Counted from the first letter of the stretch, positions 26,245 to 36,401 are shown. The stretch: 60,938 bases of DNA from an uncultured Eubacterium sp. (GCA_945910225.1 CAMDYG010000011.1:1-60938), one strand, 5' to 3'. The notes: a model not told the origin generated them from the letters alone. Translations and numbers: made by a program.

Positions 26245-27225
26245 GTGAGTGAGATTTTTAATGTATCAACTAATCCTCATGTGCGAAGCGGGAATACTAC
26301 TCAGACTATAATGAGAGATGTTCTTATAGCTTTAACTCCTGCCAGCATATTTGGTATAGTTAATTTCGGTCTCGATGCACTGCTTCGTATAGTAATTGGT
26401 ATTGTTACTTGTGTAGCGTGTGAGGCATTATATCAGTATTTTATGCATAAGAAAGTTACTGTTTCAGATTTAAGTGCGGCAGTAACAGGTCTTCTTATTG
26501 CATTAAATATTCCATCAACATTAAATGTTGGTTTTGAAATCGTAGGATGTGTATTCGCAATTATCGTAGTTAAGCAGCTTTTCGGAGGACTTGGACAGAA
26601 CTTTATGAACCCAGCTCTTGCAGCAAGATGCTTCCTTCTTATTGCATATACAGGTCCAATGACTAATTTCGTTACATCTAACGGATTTTTAGATGCATAT
26701 TCAGGAGCAACACCTCTTGCACTCCTTAAGCCGGGTGCAGAATCAACAGGAGTTGTTTCATTAGCTAAGATGTTTATTGGTACAACTGGTGGTGTTATCG
26801 GTGAGACTTCAGCAATCTGCCTTCTTTTAGGTGGTATTTACCTTCTTGCTAGAAAGGTTATTAACTGGAGAATACCTGTAACATATATAGGTGTATTTGC
26901 AGTGCTTATATTCCTTTTTGCACCAGGACATCATTTCGATGTGATCTACATGCTTGAGGAAGTATGCGGTGGCGGACTTTTACTTGGCGCTATATTTATG
27001 GCAACAGATTATGTAACTTCACCAATTACACCTAATGGTAAAATCGTATTCGGATGCTGCTTAGGACTTCTTACATTCATTTTCAGAATGTTTGGTGGTT
27101 CTGCAGAGGGTGTTTCTTACGCAATTATATTCTGCAACCTCTTAGTTCCTCTTATTGAGAGAGTGACAGTTCCTAAGTCATTTGGTAAGAAGAAGCCAGA
27201 GAAGAAAGCAAAGGAGGCTGCATAA
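26245..27225 (+). CDS. rnfD: Rnf complex subunit D (RnfD)
   Basis: A 326-aa polytopic membrane subunit of Rnf, homologous to NqrB. About nine hydrophobic helices are visible. The FMN attachment motif SGATPL, whose threonine carries a covalent flavin in this family, is present in AYSGATPLALLK. It contributes to the ion channel. The GTG start at 26245 follows an AAAGGTGGG sequence. The C-terminal lysine-rich tail overlaps nothing; rnfG starts one base after its stop. Confidence 0.95.
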   Translation: MSEIFNVSTNPHVRSGNTTQTIMRDVLIALTPASIFGIVNFGLDALLRIVIGIVTCVACEALYQYFMHKKVTVSDLSAAVTGLLIALNIPSTLNVGFEIVGCVFAIIVVKQLFGGLGQNFMNPALAARCFLLIAYTGPMTNFVTSNGFLDAYSGATPLALLKPGAESTGVVSLAKMFIGTTGGVIGETSAICLLLGGIYLLARKVINWRIPVTYIGVFAVLIFLFAPGHHFDVIYMLEEVCGGGLLLGAIFMATDYVTSPITPNGKIVFGCCLGLLTFIFRMFGGSAEGVSYAIIFCNLLVPLIERVTVPKSFGKKKPEKKAKEAA

Positions 27226-27226
27226 T

Positions 27227-27841
27227 ATGAAGAAAATAGTTAAAGACGCATTAATATTATTTGCAATAACTCTTGTTGCCGGAATTCTCCTTGGTGTTGT
27301 ATATCAGATAACACTTGATCCTATTGCCAAGGCTAATGAGAATGCCAAGGAAAAAGCTTATATGGCAGTTCTTGCAGATGCTGACAGCTTTGAGACAATT
27401 GATACACTGCCTTCTGATGATGAGATCAATGCTTCATCAGATATTGACTTTTCTAAGGATAAGGTCAATGAAGTTGCTATAGGAAAGAAAGGTAGCGAGA
27501 CAGCAGGTTACGTTGTAACAGTTACAGACAGTGATGGTTACGGCGGAGATATTAAGTTTACAGTAGGTATCTCAACAGATGGAAAGGTACTTGGTGTATC
27601 ATTCCTTTCAATCAGCGAAACTGCCGGACTTGGTATGAGAGCTAAACAGGACCCATCATTTACATCACAGTTTACAGCTAAGTCTGATGCGGTTGCATCA
27701 TTCTCAGTAGTAACAGATGGTTCAGCATCAGAAAGCAATGCTAATATTGATGCAATCGGTGGTTCTACAATTACTTCTAAAGCAGTCACAAAGGGCGTAA
27801 ATTATGCACTTGCAGTTTATAAGCTTGTGTCAGGAAACTAG
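27227..27841 (+). CDS. rnfG: Rnf complex subunit G (RnfG)
   Basis: A 204-aa subunit of Rnf, homologous to NqrC. There is one N-terminal transmembrane helix (residues 6-27) and an extracytoplasmic FMN-binding domain. The covalent FMN site is in IDAIGGSTITSKAV, where the usual SGAT is GGST; the acceptor threonine context is otherwise kept. The ATG at 27227 follows AAGGAGG; an upstream in-frame start within rnfD has no ribosome site and would give a highly basic extension. Confidence 0.94.
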   Translation: MKKIVKDALILFAITLVAGILLGVVYQITLDPIAKANENAKEKAYMAVLADADSFETIDTLPSDDEINASSDIDFSKDKVNEVAIGKKGSETAGYVVTVTDSDGYGGDIKFTVGISTDGKVLGVSFLSISETAGLGMRAKQDPSFTSQFTAKSDAVASFSVVTDGSASESNANIDAIGGSTITSKAVTKGVNYALAVYKLVSGN

Positions 27842-27854
27842 GGAGGTGTGAACG

Positions 27855-28538
27855 TTGAATAAATGTATAGAAAGACTTTATAATGGTATTATTAAAGAGA
27901 ATCCTACCCTGGTACTTACACTTGGTATGTGTCCAACACTTGCGGTTACTACATCAGCAATCAATGGTATAGGTATGGGACTTTCTTCTACAGTAGTACT
28001 TGCTTTATCCAATCTTATGATTTCATTACTTCGTAAGGTTATTCCAGATGGTGTGAGAATGCCAGCGTTTATCGTTGTAGTTGCATCATTTGTTACAATG
28101 GTACAGTTCCTTATGCAGGGATTCCTGCCAAGTCTGTACGATTCACTTGGAATTTATATTCCTCTGATAGTTGTTAACTGTATTATTCTTGGACGTGCAG
28201 AAGCATATGCATCTAAGAATCCTCCAATTCCTTCTTTCTTTGATGGAATAGGTATGGGACTTGGATTTACATTTGCAATTACAATCCTTGGAGCAATAAG
28301 AGAACTTATTGGTGGCGGTACAATTCTTTCAGATGGTACTAACGCATTATTTGATCTCTCAACAATTGGCTATACACCAGCAAGCATCTTTATTCTTGCG
28401 CCTGGAGCATTCTTTGTTCTTGCATTCATGATTGCACTTATGAACAGAATTAAGAGAAAGAAAGGCATGAAGCCAGCAGAAGTTCCAGATTATACAGAAG
28501 AGATTGAAGAAGCTAAGGCTGAGGCTAAGAATAACTAA
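27855..28538 (+). CDS. rnfE: Rnf complex subunit E (RnfE)
   Basis: A 227-aa polytopic membrane subunit of Rnf, homologous to NqrD. Six hydrophobic helices are visible; NPTLVLTLGMCPTLAVTTSA contains the conserved cysteine that, with RnfA, holds an intramembrane iron centre. The start is a TTG preceded by GGGAGGTG at an 8-base spacing. The C-terminus is a charged Glu/Lys-rich tail. rnfA follows after 11 bases. Confidence 0.95.
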   Translation: MNKCIERLYNGIIKENPTLVLTLGMCPTLAVTTSAINGIGMGLSSTVVLALSNLMISLLRKVIPDGVRMPAFIVVVASFVTMVQFLMQGFLPSLYDSLGIYIPLIVVNCIILGRAEAYASKNPPIPSFFDGIGMGLGFTFAITILGAIRELIGGGTILSDGTNALFDLSTIGYTPASIFILAPGAFFVLAFMIALMNRIKRKKGMKPAEVPDYTEEIEEAKAEAKNN

Positions 28539-28549
28539 GGGAGGTAAAT

Positions 28550-29161
28550 ATGGGATATTTTTCACAGTTATTATTGATAGCTGTAAGTACAGCGATTGTC
28601 AATAATGTAGTTTTGAGCCAGTTCCTCGGTTTGTGTCCTTTCCTTGGAGTTTCTAAGAAGATAAACACAGCAGCAGGAATGGGAGGCGCTGTTATAGGCG
28701 TTATCACAATTTCATCAGCTGTCTGCAGTCTTATATATGACTGTATACTTACACCACTTAAGCTTACATATCTGAATACAATCGTATTCATTCTTGTAAT
28801 TGCAGCATTGGTTCAGTTTGTTGAAATGTTTTTAAAGAAGACATCACCATCTCTTTACGAAGCACTTGGTGTGTACCTTCCACTTATTACAACTAACTGT
28901 GCAGTACTTGGTATTGCACTTACTAATGTACAGAATTACAATACAGCAGCAGGACTTAATATTGCCCAGAAGCTTGGTGATTCTGTAGTCAGCGGATTAG
29001 GAACTGCTATTGGTTTTACAGTAGCAATAATAATTATGGCTGGTATTAGAGAAAGAAACGAATTCAATGATGTTCCGGAAAGCTTTAAGGGAATGCCAAT
29101 TGTATTACTTACAGCAGGACTTATGGCTATCGCATTCTTTGGATTTTCAGGTATTATTTAA
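28550..29161 (+). CDS. rnfA: Rnf complex subunit A (RnfA)
   Basis: A 203-aa polytopic membrane subunit of Rnf, homologous to NqrE and paralogous to RnfE with inverted topology. NNVVLSQFLGLCPFLGVSKK carries the conserved cysteine near the N-terminus, and TTNCAVLG the second. It is expected to form the ion path and the buried iron centre with RnfE. GGGAGG precedes the start. Confidence 0.96.
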   Translation: MGYFSQLLLIAVSTAIVNNVVLSQFLGLCPFLGVSKKINTAAGMGGAVIGVITISSAVCSLIYDCILTPLKLTYLNTIVFILVIAALVQFVEMFLKKTSPSLYEALGVYLPLITTNCAVLGIALTNVQNYNTAAGLNIAQKLGDSVVSGLGTAIGFTVAIIIMAGIRERNEFNDVPESFKGMPIVLLTAGLMAIAFFGFSGII

Positions 29162-29176
29162 GAGGAGGAAGACAAG

Positions 29177-29968
29177 ATGTCAGGAATAATTATTGCTGCA
29201 GTTGTTGTAAGCTGCACAGGTTTACTTCTTGGACTTTTCCTCGGAGTAATGGGTAAGAAGTTCTACGTTGAAGTAGATCAGAAAGAAATTGATGTAAGAG
29301 CAGAACTTCCAGGTAACAATTGTGGTGGCTGCGGATATGCCGGATGTGATGCACTTGCTAAAGCAATTGCTGCAGGAGAAGCTCCAGCTAATGCATGTCC
29401 AGTTGGTGGTGCACCAGTTGCAGCCCAAATTGGTGCAATCATGGGCGAGGAAGTTGGAGAGTCAGTAAGAATGACAGCATTTGTAAAATGTGCTGGTGAC
29501 TGTGACAAGGCTAAAGAGAATTATGTATATTCAGGAGCTATGGATTGTACAGCAATGAACGTTGTTCCTAATGGTGGTTCTAAGGCATGTACATATGGAT
29601 GTATGGGATATGGTTCATGTGTTAAGGCATGTCCGTTTGATGCAATTCATGTTATCAATGGTATAGCAGTAGTAGATAAGGGCAAATGTAAAGCTTGTGG
29701 CAAATGTGTTGCTACATGTCCAAGACACCTTATTGAAATCATTCCATACAAGAGTAACTATACAGTTAACTGTTCATCTAACGACAAGGGTAAAGATGTT
29801 ATGTCAGCATGTTCTGTTGGATGTATCGGATGTATGTTATGTACAAAGCAGTGTGAGTTCGGCGCTATCACAGTAGAAAACAACATTGCACATATTGATT
29901 ATTCAAAGTGTACAGGTTGTGGAAAGTGTGCTGAGAAGTGCCCTAAGAAGATAATACATCTTCATTGA
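29177..29968 (+). CDS. rnfB: Rnf complex subunit B (RnfB), ferredoxin-accepting side
   Basis: A 263-aa iron-sulfur subunit that takes electrons from reduced ferredoxin. An N-terminal transmembrane helix is followed by an Fe4S4 domain (NNCGGCGYAGCDALAKAI). The rest carries at least four further cysteine sets: YGCMGYGSCVKACPF, CKACGKCVATCP, CSVGCIGCMLCTKQC and CTGCGKCAEKCP. It thus has a multi-cluster chain, as in clostridial RnfB. It ends the rnf operon. Confidence 0.95.
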   Translation: MSGIIIAAVVVSCTGLLLGLFLGVMGKKFYVEVDQKEIDVRAELPGNNCGGCGYAGCDALAKAIAAGEAPANACPVGGAPVAAQIGAIMGEEVGESVRMTAFVKCAGDCDKAKENYVYSGAMDCTAMNVVPNGGSKACTYGCMGYGSCVKACPFDAIHVINGIAVVDKGKCKACGKCVATCPRHLIEIIPYKSNYTVNCSSNDKGKDVMSACSVGCIGCMLCTKQCEFGAITVENNIAHIDYSKCTGCGKCAEKCPKKIIHLH

Positions 29969-29994
29969 TAATTTAATCACAATAAGTTATAATA

Positions 29995-30029
29995 AGAAAC
30001 TGCCATAGGCTATGCTTATGGCAGTTTCT
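29995..30029 (+). terminator. Terminator-like hairpin after rnfB
   Basis: A perfect 13-bp stem pairs 29995-30007 with 30017-30029 around a 9-base loop. The following sequence, CTAAGTTT, is a weak T-tract, so termination may be partial and allow read-through into the YfhO-like gene. Confidence 0.65.
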
Positions 30030-30056
30030 AAGTTTATGAAAAGAGAAGATACACTT

Positions 30057-32879
30057 ATGGCGAAAACTAAAATACAGTTATCAAAGTTATATAATTGTCT
30101 GAATTCCAGAAAATCCATATATTTTCTGGTTTATTCGGTTATTTTTGTGGTTGTTGCTATAGGTGTGTTTTCTTTTTATTTTTTTGCAGGGAAAACATTT
30201 ATATGGGAAGTCGATGGCTGGGAACAGCATTATAAGGCACTCATATACTATTCCCAGTATTTAAGGGATTTCTTTAAGAACATATTCATTAATCATCAGT
30301 TTGCGGTGTCACAGTGGGATTTTGCAATTGGAGAGGGAAGTGATATTCTTGGAACTTTCCATTACTATGTCATAGGAGATCCATTTGCATTTTTCTGTTT
30401 TCTTTTCCCTGCAAAATATATGTATGTCTTTTATGAGGCAATGATAATTTTAAGGATATATCTGTCAGGTATAGTATTTTCAGAATTATGTTTTTATATG
30501 GGACATGAGAGAAAATATGTATTGCCAGGTGCTGTCAGTTATACATTCTGTTACTGGGCAATTTATAATGCAGTAAGACATCCTTTTTTCCTTAATCCAT
30601 TGTTATATTTTCCAATGCTTGTTCTTGGGGTGGAGAAGATTATAAGAGAGAAAAAATCAATATTATTTACAGTTACAGTAACACTTGCAGCTGTAAGTAA
30701 TTTTTATTTCTTCTATATGCTTGTTCTTACGACGATAATATATGTTGTAATCAGATTTGTTTTCATGTATGGAAAGAATATAAGAGATTGGGGTAAAGGA
30801 ATTTTAAGGCTTGCAGTGTCATCAATAACAGGTTTATGTATGGCAGGTGTTATATTTCTTCCAGTGTTATATTTCTTTATGTCTGACAGCAGATTTAATT
30901 CATCTAATAAACTTAACCTGTTGTATCCATTCTCTTATTATGTAAAATTACCAGGATTTTTCACTATAGAGGGTGATAATTTCTGGACATGCATGGGCTT
31001 TGCAATACCTGTTCTTCTGGCAGTATTTCTTATGTTTAAGGAACGCAGGAACAACAGGCAGTTAAAAACATATTTTATTACATGTGTTGTTATAATGCTT
31101 ATTCCACTATTTGGACAGATACTGAATGGATTATCATATATGTGTAACAGATGGATATATGCATTTGCATTATTATGTGCATATATTCTTGTGAAATTAA
31201 TGCCACGGCTCATAGCTCTTGGACGTAAAGATATTAAATTCCTGTCTATAGCACTGGCTGTTTATTTTGCTGTATGTATGTGTGTAAAGTATTCAAGAAA
31301 CTGGAAACTTGTATGCGTTATAGTTATAGGGACGTTGCTTCTTGTTGTACTTTCTTGCAGAAAGGCTGCTGATGAATTAAAGATTACAGCCGTTGTAGCT
31401 GCGGTTATGCTGGCCTGCATTTCTAATGGAATATGGAAAAATGCACCATTTGGTGATAATTATGCTGCTGAATGTATCAGCATTAAGCAGGCGCAGGAAG
31501 AGGTTTACGGAAATGACTACCAGCTTATAAAGGAAAGTGATGGAAGCAAAACATCAAGATATTCAGGAAGCGCTCTTACATATAATGCTAACAGTATTAA
31601 TGGAATATCGTCATCTAATCTTTACTGGACACTTACTAATTCGTATGTGTCAAAGTTCAGATATGACTGTGCAATAAGACTGGATACATTACTGCCTCAC
31701 AAATATACAGGATATGATGACAGAACGTATCTTCTGACACTTGCTTCGACATCAGGATATATTATTCCTAAAAGTGGAGGTGTAGTTCCATATGGATTTA
31801 CTTATGAAACAGAGAATGATAAGTATGTCCTGTATAAGAATGATAATGCACTGCCTCTTGGATATACATATGATAAAGCAGTTAACAAGTCGCAATGGGA
31901 AACACTTAACTATGCTGACCGGCAGAAGGCCATGCTTGAAGCTGTTGTTATTTCAAGGGGAGATGGAAAAGATACACAAGATATGCTTGCTAACCGGGTG
32001 GATACATCAGACCTGTTATATGACAGTAAGGAACAGCCGTACACTTTATCATATAATGATGATGATATACAGATTGGTGATGGTTCATTTGCAGTTACTA
32101 GAGCAGGTGCAGAAGTTACATTTAACTTTGATGGAGTTAAGAATAGCGAAACATATTTTAATATTAACGGGTTAGAGTATGAAGGCGCATCTGAATTCCA
32201 GCTGTATTATGGTAATAAAAAATATGATCCACAGGATGTATATTCTAAGGACAGATGGAAGAGCCTTTCCGCGGCGCAAAAAAGGCGTATATTCAAGAAT
32301 TTTATATACTGGACACAGTCAACAAGCAGTGTTACACTTGATTTTACGACCGACACCGGAATATCAAAATCAATGAATTATTTTACCCGTGATTACAGCT
32401 ATTATAGTAACCAGCATGATTTTGTTGTGAACATGGGATATTCAACAGGAAATGTAAGCTCAATAACAGTGAGGTTCCAGAAAATAGGCGTATATTCATA
32501 TGACGACATTAATATAATTTCACAGCCAATGGACAGGTTTCTGGATGAGGTGGCAGAATTAAAGAAGAATACTCTTGAAGATGTTAAGACTGGTAATAAC
32601 AGCGTCACTGGAAACATTGAGATTGACACAGATAAGTACCTGTGCCTGACGATACCATATTCAAAGGGATGGAAGGTATATGTTGATGGTGTTAAGGATA
32701 AGCTGTATAATGCCAATGGGCAGTATATGGCGGTATATCTTACGAGTGGAAAACATGATATACGATTGGAGTATTCTACGCCACTTTTAAAAGAAGGTGC
32801 ATATGTTTCTTTAATTGGCATCATAATGTTTGCTGTCGGAATAATAATTGATAAATACAGAAAGAAGAGGAATGTGTAA
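30057..32879 (+). CDS. YfhO-like polytopic membrane protein
   Basis: A membrane protein of about 940 aa in the YfhO/GT-C-like superfamily. The N-terminal half has around twelve hydrophobic helices with an early acidic WEVDGWEQHYK segment in the first exterior loop, typical of lipid-linked sugar transferases. The second half is a large soluble domain, followed by a last transmembrane helix and a basic tail. Related YfhO proteins help glycosylate lipoteichoic acid or other envelope polymers. The ATG at 30057 is preferred because AGAGAAG precedes it. Two upstream in-frame ATGs lie in or right after the terminator hairpin and lack ribosome sites. The stop overlaps the next start by one base. Confidence 0.82.
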   Translation: MAKTKIQLSKLYNCLNSRKSIYFLVYSVIFVVVAIGVFSFYFFAGKTFIWEVDGWEQHYKALIYYSQYLRDFFKNIFINHQFAVSQWDFAIGEGSDILGTFHYYVIGDPFAFFCFLFPAKYMYVFYEAMIILRIYLSGIVFSELCFYMGHERKYVLPGAVSYTFCYWAIYNAVRHPFFLNPLLYFPMLVLGVEKIIREKKSILFTVTVTLAAVSNFYFFYMLVLTTIIYVVIRFVFMYGKNIRDWGKGILRLAVSSITGLCMAGVIFLPVLYFFMSDSRFNSSNKLNLLYPFSYYVKLPGFFTIEGDNFWTCMGFAIPVLLAVFLMFKERRNNRQLKTYFITCVVIMLIPLFGQILNGLSYMCNRWIYAFALLCAYILVKLMPRLIALGRKDIKFLSIALAVYFAVCMCVKYSRNWKLVCVIVIGTLLLVVLSCRKAADELKITAVVAAVMLACISNGIWKNAPFGDNYAAECISIKQAQEEVYGNDYQLIKESDGSKTSRYSGSALTYNANSINGISSSNLYWTLTNSYVSKFRYDCAIRLDTLLPHKYTGYDDRTYLLTLASTSGYIIPKSGGVVPYGFTYETENDKYVLYKNDNALPLGYTYDKAVNKSQWETLNYADRQKAMLEAVVISRGDGKDTQDMLANRVDTSDLLYDSKEQPYTLSYNDDDIQIGDGSFAVTRAGAEVTFNFDGVKNSETYFNINGLEYEGASEFQLYYGNKKYDPQDVYSKDRWKSLSAAQKRRIFKNFIYWTQSTSSVTLDFTTDTGISKSMNYFTRDYSYYSNQHDFVVNMGYSTGNVSSITVRFQKIGVYSYDDINIISQPMDRFLDEVAELKKNTLEDVKTGNNSVTGNIEIDTDKYLCLTIPYSKGWKVYVDGVKDKLYNANGQYMAVYLTSGKHDIRLEYSTPLLKEGAYVSLIGIIMFAVGIIIDKYRKKRNV

Positions 32880-34174
32880 TGTATAGAGAAGTTGCTAAGC
32901 TTATAATATATGGTAATCATGAGGATACGATTCTTATGAAAATGTCCGAAATATTCAAAAAGTTTGACAGGGATGAGGAAACGTCGGATAAACTTATAAG
33001 TGATATATATGAGCAGATAAAGAGAATACTTGAGGTTGCAACAGATTATGGATTTGATAAGAATTTGTGGCACAATTATCTTACATTTTATCTTATAACT
33101 AATGAGAATCCATTCAGTCTTACATGTGAGAAAGTCGGAGCCAATGATGGAAGTGTTAATGAATTTGCAAAGAATGATTTTAAAGTATTTATGAATCTTT
33201 TTAATTATGATTTCAGACCTATTGAGGAAGCACTTGGAATTAACTGTTTTTCATTAATATCTGATTATAAGGCTATTGTTAAGAAAGAACTTATGTATAA
33301 CAAGAATGTAAGTGAGAAGGTTCAGGCATTAAGCCTTAAACTCGAAACAGCAAAGAATGAGGATGAGTTCTTTAATTATGTTACAGATTTCTATAAGGCA
33401 TATGGTGTAGGAATGTTTGGACTTAACAAGGCATTCAGGGTAATTGGTGGAGATAATGGCGTTACATTTACACCAATCAATAATATGGATAAGGTTATGT
33501 TAGATGACCTTATCGGATATGAAATCCAGAAGAAGAAGCTTGTGGAGAATACAGAAGCTTTCGTTCAGGGAAGAAAAGCCAACAATGCACTTCTTTTTGG
33601 TGACAGCGGAACAGGTAAGTCTACATCTATCAAGGCTATTGTCAATGAATACTACGATCAGGGACTCAGAATGATAGAGATATATAAGCATCAGTTCAAG
33701 GATTTATCTAATGTTATTGCAAGTATTAAGAACAGAAATTATAAGTTCATAATATATATGGATGACTTGTCTTTTGAGGAATTCGAGATAGAGTACAAGT
33801 TCTTAAAAGCTGTAATTGAAGGCGGTGTAGAGACTAAACCAGATAATATTCTTATATATGCTACATCTAACAGAAGACATCTTATCAAGGAAACATGGAA
33901 TGACAGAAATGATATGGAGAACAATAACGGACTTCACAGATCAGATACTATTGAAGAGAAACTTTCATTAGTTAACAGATTTGGATGCCAGATAAGCTAC
34001 TCTAAGCCATCACAGAAGGAATTCTTTGATATTGTTATAGGTCTTGCAAAGAAGAATAATGTTAATATGACTGATGAAGAACTTATGGCAGAAGCTAATA
34101 AGTGGGAACTTTCACATGGTGGAATATCAGGAAGAACTGCACAGCAGTTTATTAATTACTGCCTGGGTAAGTAA
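32879..34174 (+). CDS. DUF815 AAA-type ATPase
   Basis: A 431-aa cytoplasmic protein of the DUF815 family. Residues 1-185 are helical and unassigned. Residues 205-425 form an AAA+ module: Walker A GDSGTGKST (241-249), Walker B IIYMDDLSF, a sensor-like ILIYATSNRRHL, and the C-terminal SGRTAQQF segment. The role of this family is not established. It shares one base with the upstream YfhO-like gene and precedes ruvA by about 30 bases, but a joint function is not evident. Confidence 0.85.
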   Translation: MYREVAKLIIYGNHEDTILMKMSEIFKKFDRDEETSDKLISDIYEQIKRILEVATDYGFDKNLWHNYLTFYLITNENPFSLTCEKVGANDGSVNEFAKNDFKVFMNLFNYDFRPIEEALGINCFSLISDYKAIVKKELMYNKNVSEKVQALSLKLETAKNEDEFFNYVTDFYKAYGVGMFGLNKAFRVIGGDNGVTFTPINNMDKVMLDDLIGYEIQKKKLVENTEAFVQGRKANNALLFGDSGTGKSTSIKAIVNEYYDQGLRMIEIYKHQFKDLSNVIASIKNRNYKFIIYMDDLSFEEFEIEYKFLKAVIEGGVETKPDNILIYATSNRRHLIKETWNDRNDMENNNGLHRSDTIEEKLSLVNRFGCQISYSKPSQKEFFDIVIGLAKKNNVNMTDEELMAEANKWELSHGGISGRTAQQFINYCLGK

Positions 34175-34204
34175 TACATATAACGTGAAAGAATGGAGAT
34201 TAAT

Positions 34205-34831
34205 ATGATTTCTTATATTAAAGGTGAACTTACTGAAATCTTTAATGATATGATTGTTGTGGAAAGTAATGGGATTGGATATAATATCAATGTCCCGGTA
34301 TCAGTTATTGAGCAGATATCATCCATAGGAAATAAAGTTAAGATATATACTTATCTTAATGTTAAGGAAGATGAATGCAGCCTGTTTGGATTTCTTACAA
34401 GAGATGACCTTAATATGTTTAAAATGCTTATAAGTGTCAATGGAATTGGACCAAAGGTTGCAGTCGGAGCACTCTCCAATATTTCTTCAGATGATTTAAG
34501 GTTTGCAGTATTATCTGATGATGTTGCAGCAATCAAAGCTCTTCCGGGAATAGGACCTAAGACTGCACAGAAACTTATAATAGAATTAAAGGATAAGTTA
34601 AAGCTTGATGATGTATTTGAAGCTGCTCTTGCAAGAAATACCCAGGGCAGTGCTACCCAAACGGGTAGTAGTAATGTTGTGATGATCAGGAATGATGCTG
34701 TGGAAGCACTGGTTTCATTAGGCTATTCAGGAAAAGATGCACTTAACGCTGTTAAAGCAGTCGAAGATATAGAGAATAAGGATTCAGAGACAGTCCTTAA
34801 GGAAGCGCTGAAGAATCTTGCTATTTTATAA
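34205..34831 (+). CDS. ruvA: Holliday junction branch migration protein RuvA
   Basis: A 208-aa DNA-binding protein that holds Holliday junctions for the RuvB motor. The OB-fold N-terminus (MISYIKGELTEI), the HhH motifs (ISVNGIGPKVAVGAL and IKALPGIGPKTAQKLIIELK) and the C-terminal RuvB-contact domain (VEALVSLGYSGKDA) are all present. The start is the ATG at 34205, six bases after GGAG and matching the family N-terminus; an upstream ATG at 34193 has no ribosome site. ruvB follows at 34859. Confidence 0.96.
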   Translation: MISYIKGELTEIFNDMIVVESNGIGYNINVPVSVIEQISSIGNKVKIYTYLNVKEDECSLFGFLTRDDLNMFKMLISVNGIGPKVAVGALSNISSDDLRFAVLSDDVAAIKALPGIGPKTAQKLIIELKDKLKLDDVFEAALARNTQGSATQTGSSNVVMIRNDAVEALVSLGYSGKDALNAVKAVEDIENKDSETVLKEALKNLAIL

Positions 34832-34858
34832 TTACGAATATATTGAAAGAGAGCAGAT

Positions 34859-35869
34859 ATGGAAAAGAGGATTATTTCAACACAGATAACTGAAGAGGAT
34901 TATGGTATTGAGAATTCTTTAAGACCATTAACACTAGATGATTATGTCGGACAGGATAAGGTAAAGAGAAATCTTAAAGTATACATAGAGGCTGCTAAGG
35001 AAAGAGGAGAGGCTCTGGATCATGTGTTGTTTTATGGACCTCCGGGACTTGGAAAGACAACACTTGCTGGAATTATATCCAATGAAATGGGCGTTAATAT
35101 AAAGGTAACATCAGGACCGGCAATAGAAAAACCGGGAGATATGGCAGCAATACTTAGTAATCTCAATGAGGGCGATATTCTGTTTGTAGATGAAATCCAC
35201 AGGCTCAACAGACAGGTTGAGGAAGTTTTATACCCTGCCATGGAAGATTATAAGATAGATATAATGATTGGAAAAGGTGCAACTGCAAGATCAATAAGGC
35301 TTGACCTGCCACAATTTACACTGATAGGAGCAACAACAAGAGCCGGACTTTTATCAGCACCATTGAGAGACAGATTCGGAGTTGTCAGTCATATGGAATT
35401 CTATACTGTTCCTGAGCTTGAGAAGATAATCATACGTTCAGCTTCAGTTCTTAATGTTGATATAGATTCACAGGGTGCACATGAGCTTGCACGGCGTTCA
35501 AGGGGAACTCCAAGACTTGCTAACAGGCTTTTAAAAAGAGTCAGGGATTTTGCACAGATCAAGTATAACGGACATATAACAAAGGAAGTTGCTGATTATG
35601 CACTTAATCTGCTTGATGTTGACAGGGATGGACTTGACAGGAACGACAGAATAATATTATCTACTATAATAGATAAGTTTGATGGAGGACCTGTAGGAAT
35701 TGAAACTCTTGCCGCAGCAATTGGAGAAGATTCAGGAACTCTTGAGGATGTATATGAACCATATCTTATACAGAATGGATACATAAACAGAACGCCAAGA
35801 GGAAGAGTGGCAACTAAAGCAGCTTATGATAATCTTGGATGTATATTTAATCAGGATGATCAGGAATGA
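34859..35869 (+). CDS. ruvB: Holliday junction branch migration ATPase RuvB
   Basis: A 336-aa AAA+ motor that drives branch migration with RuvA. Walker [12 protein letters not shown], Walker B VDEIHRL, sensor [19 protein letters not shown], and the C-terminal winged-helix domain with [16 protein letters not shown] are all visible. Length is standard. ruvC is not in this window. Confidence 0.97.
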   Translation: MEKRIISTQITEEDYGIENSLRPLTLDDYVGQDKVKRNLKVYIEAAKERGEALDHVLFYGPPGLGKTTLAGIISNEMGVNIKVTSGPAIEKPGDMAAILSNLNEGDILFVDEIHRLNRQVEEVLYPAMEDYKIDIMIGKGATARSIRLDLPQFTLIGATTRAGLLSAPLRDRFGVVSHMEFYTVPELEKIIIRSASVLNVDIDSQGAHELARRSRGTPRLANRLLKRVRDFAQIKYNGHITKEVADYALNLLDVDRDGLDRNDRIILSTIIDKFDGGPVGIETLAAAIGEDSGTLEDVYEPYLIQNGYINRTPRGRVATKAAYDNLGCIFNQDDQE

Positions 35870-35954
35870 ATATAATATTTGAACTTTTAAGTTGAATAAG
35901 ACATGTTATTATTATATACTTAATATGTTTATTTATATACAATGGAGGGGACTT

Positions 35955-36362
35955 ATGTCATCAAAGAATACAACAGAAGTGATTCTTGGAGGAAAAGTAA
36001 TAAGGCTTAGCGGATATGAAAGCGAAGAGTATCTTCAGAGAGTTGCATCATATATTAATAATAAGCTTGCAGAATTTAATAAAGATGAAGCATACAGACG
36101 CATGTCTGGGGAGTTCAGAACTAATTTGATGTATCTTAATATTGCAGATGATTATTTTAAAGCCAAAAAGCTTGGGGATGGTCTTTCTCTCGAAATAGAA
36201 AGCAAGGATAAGGAAATATATGATCTTAAGCATGAACTTATAGCAGCCCAGATAAAGGCTGAGAGTTCTGCTAAAGAGATTAAGGAACTCAAAAGTGAGA
36301 TATCAAAGTACCAGAAGAATATTGTTAAGCTTGAAACAGAGCTTAATGATTCAAAGAAATAA
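35955..36362 (+). CDS. zapA: Cell division protein ZapA
   Basis: A 135-aa FtsZ-ring stabilising protein. The N-terminal ZapA domain reads TTEVILGGKVIRLSGYESEE, then YLQRVASYINNKLAEF; a long coiled coil occupies residues 75-135. It is longer than the E. coli protein at the C-terminal coil, as usual for Clostridia. The ATG at 35955 follows GGAGGGG; an upstream in-frame TTG has no ribosome site. A terminator lies just after the stop. Confidence 0.88.
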   Translation: MSSKNTTEVILGGKVIRLSGYESEEYLQRVASYINNKLAEFNKDEAYRRMSGEFRTNLMYLNIADDYFKAKKLGDGLSLEIESKDKEIYDLKHELIAAQIKAESSAKEIKELKSEISKYQKNIVKLETELNDSKK

Positions 36363-36368
36363 TAACAG

Positions 36369-36401
36369 GCTGTTGCAATTTGATTTTGCAACAGCTTTTT
36401 T
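36369..36401 (+). terminator. Terminator of the ruvAB-zapA operon
   Basis: A perfect 10-bp stem pairs 36369-36378 with 36386-36395, loop 7 bases, followed by six T. Confidence 0.92.

Noticed and set aside
30012-30056. Upstream ATG starts for the YfhO-like protein
   Set aside because: The first ATG lies inside the hairpin after rnfB and the second (30036) has no ribosome site. The ATG at 30057 has AGAGAAG at a usable distance.
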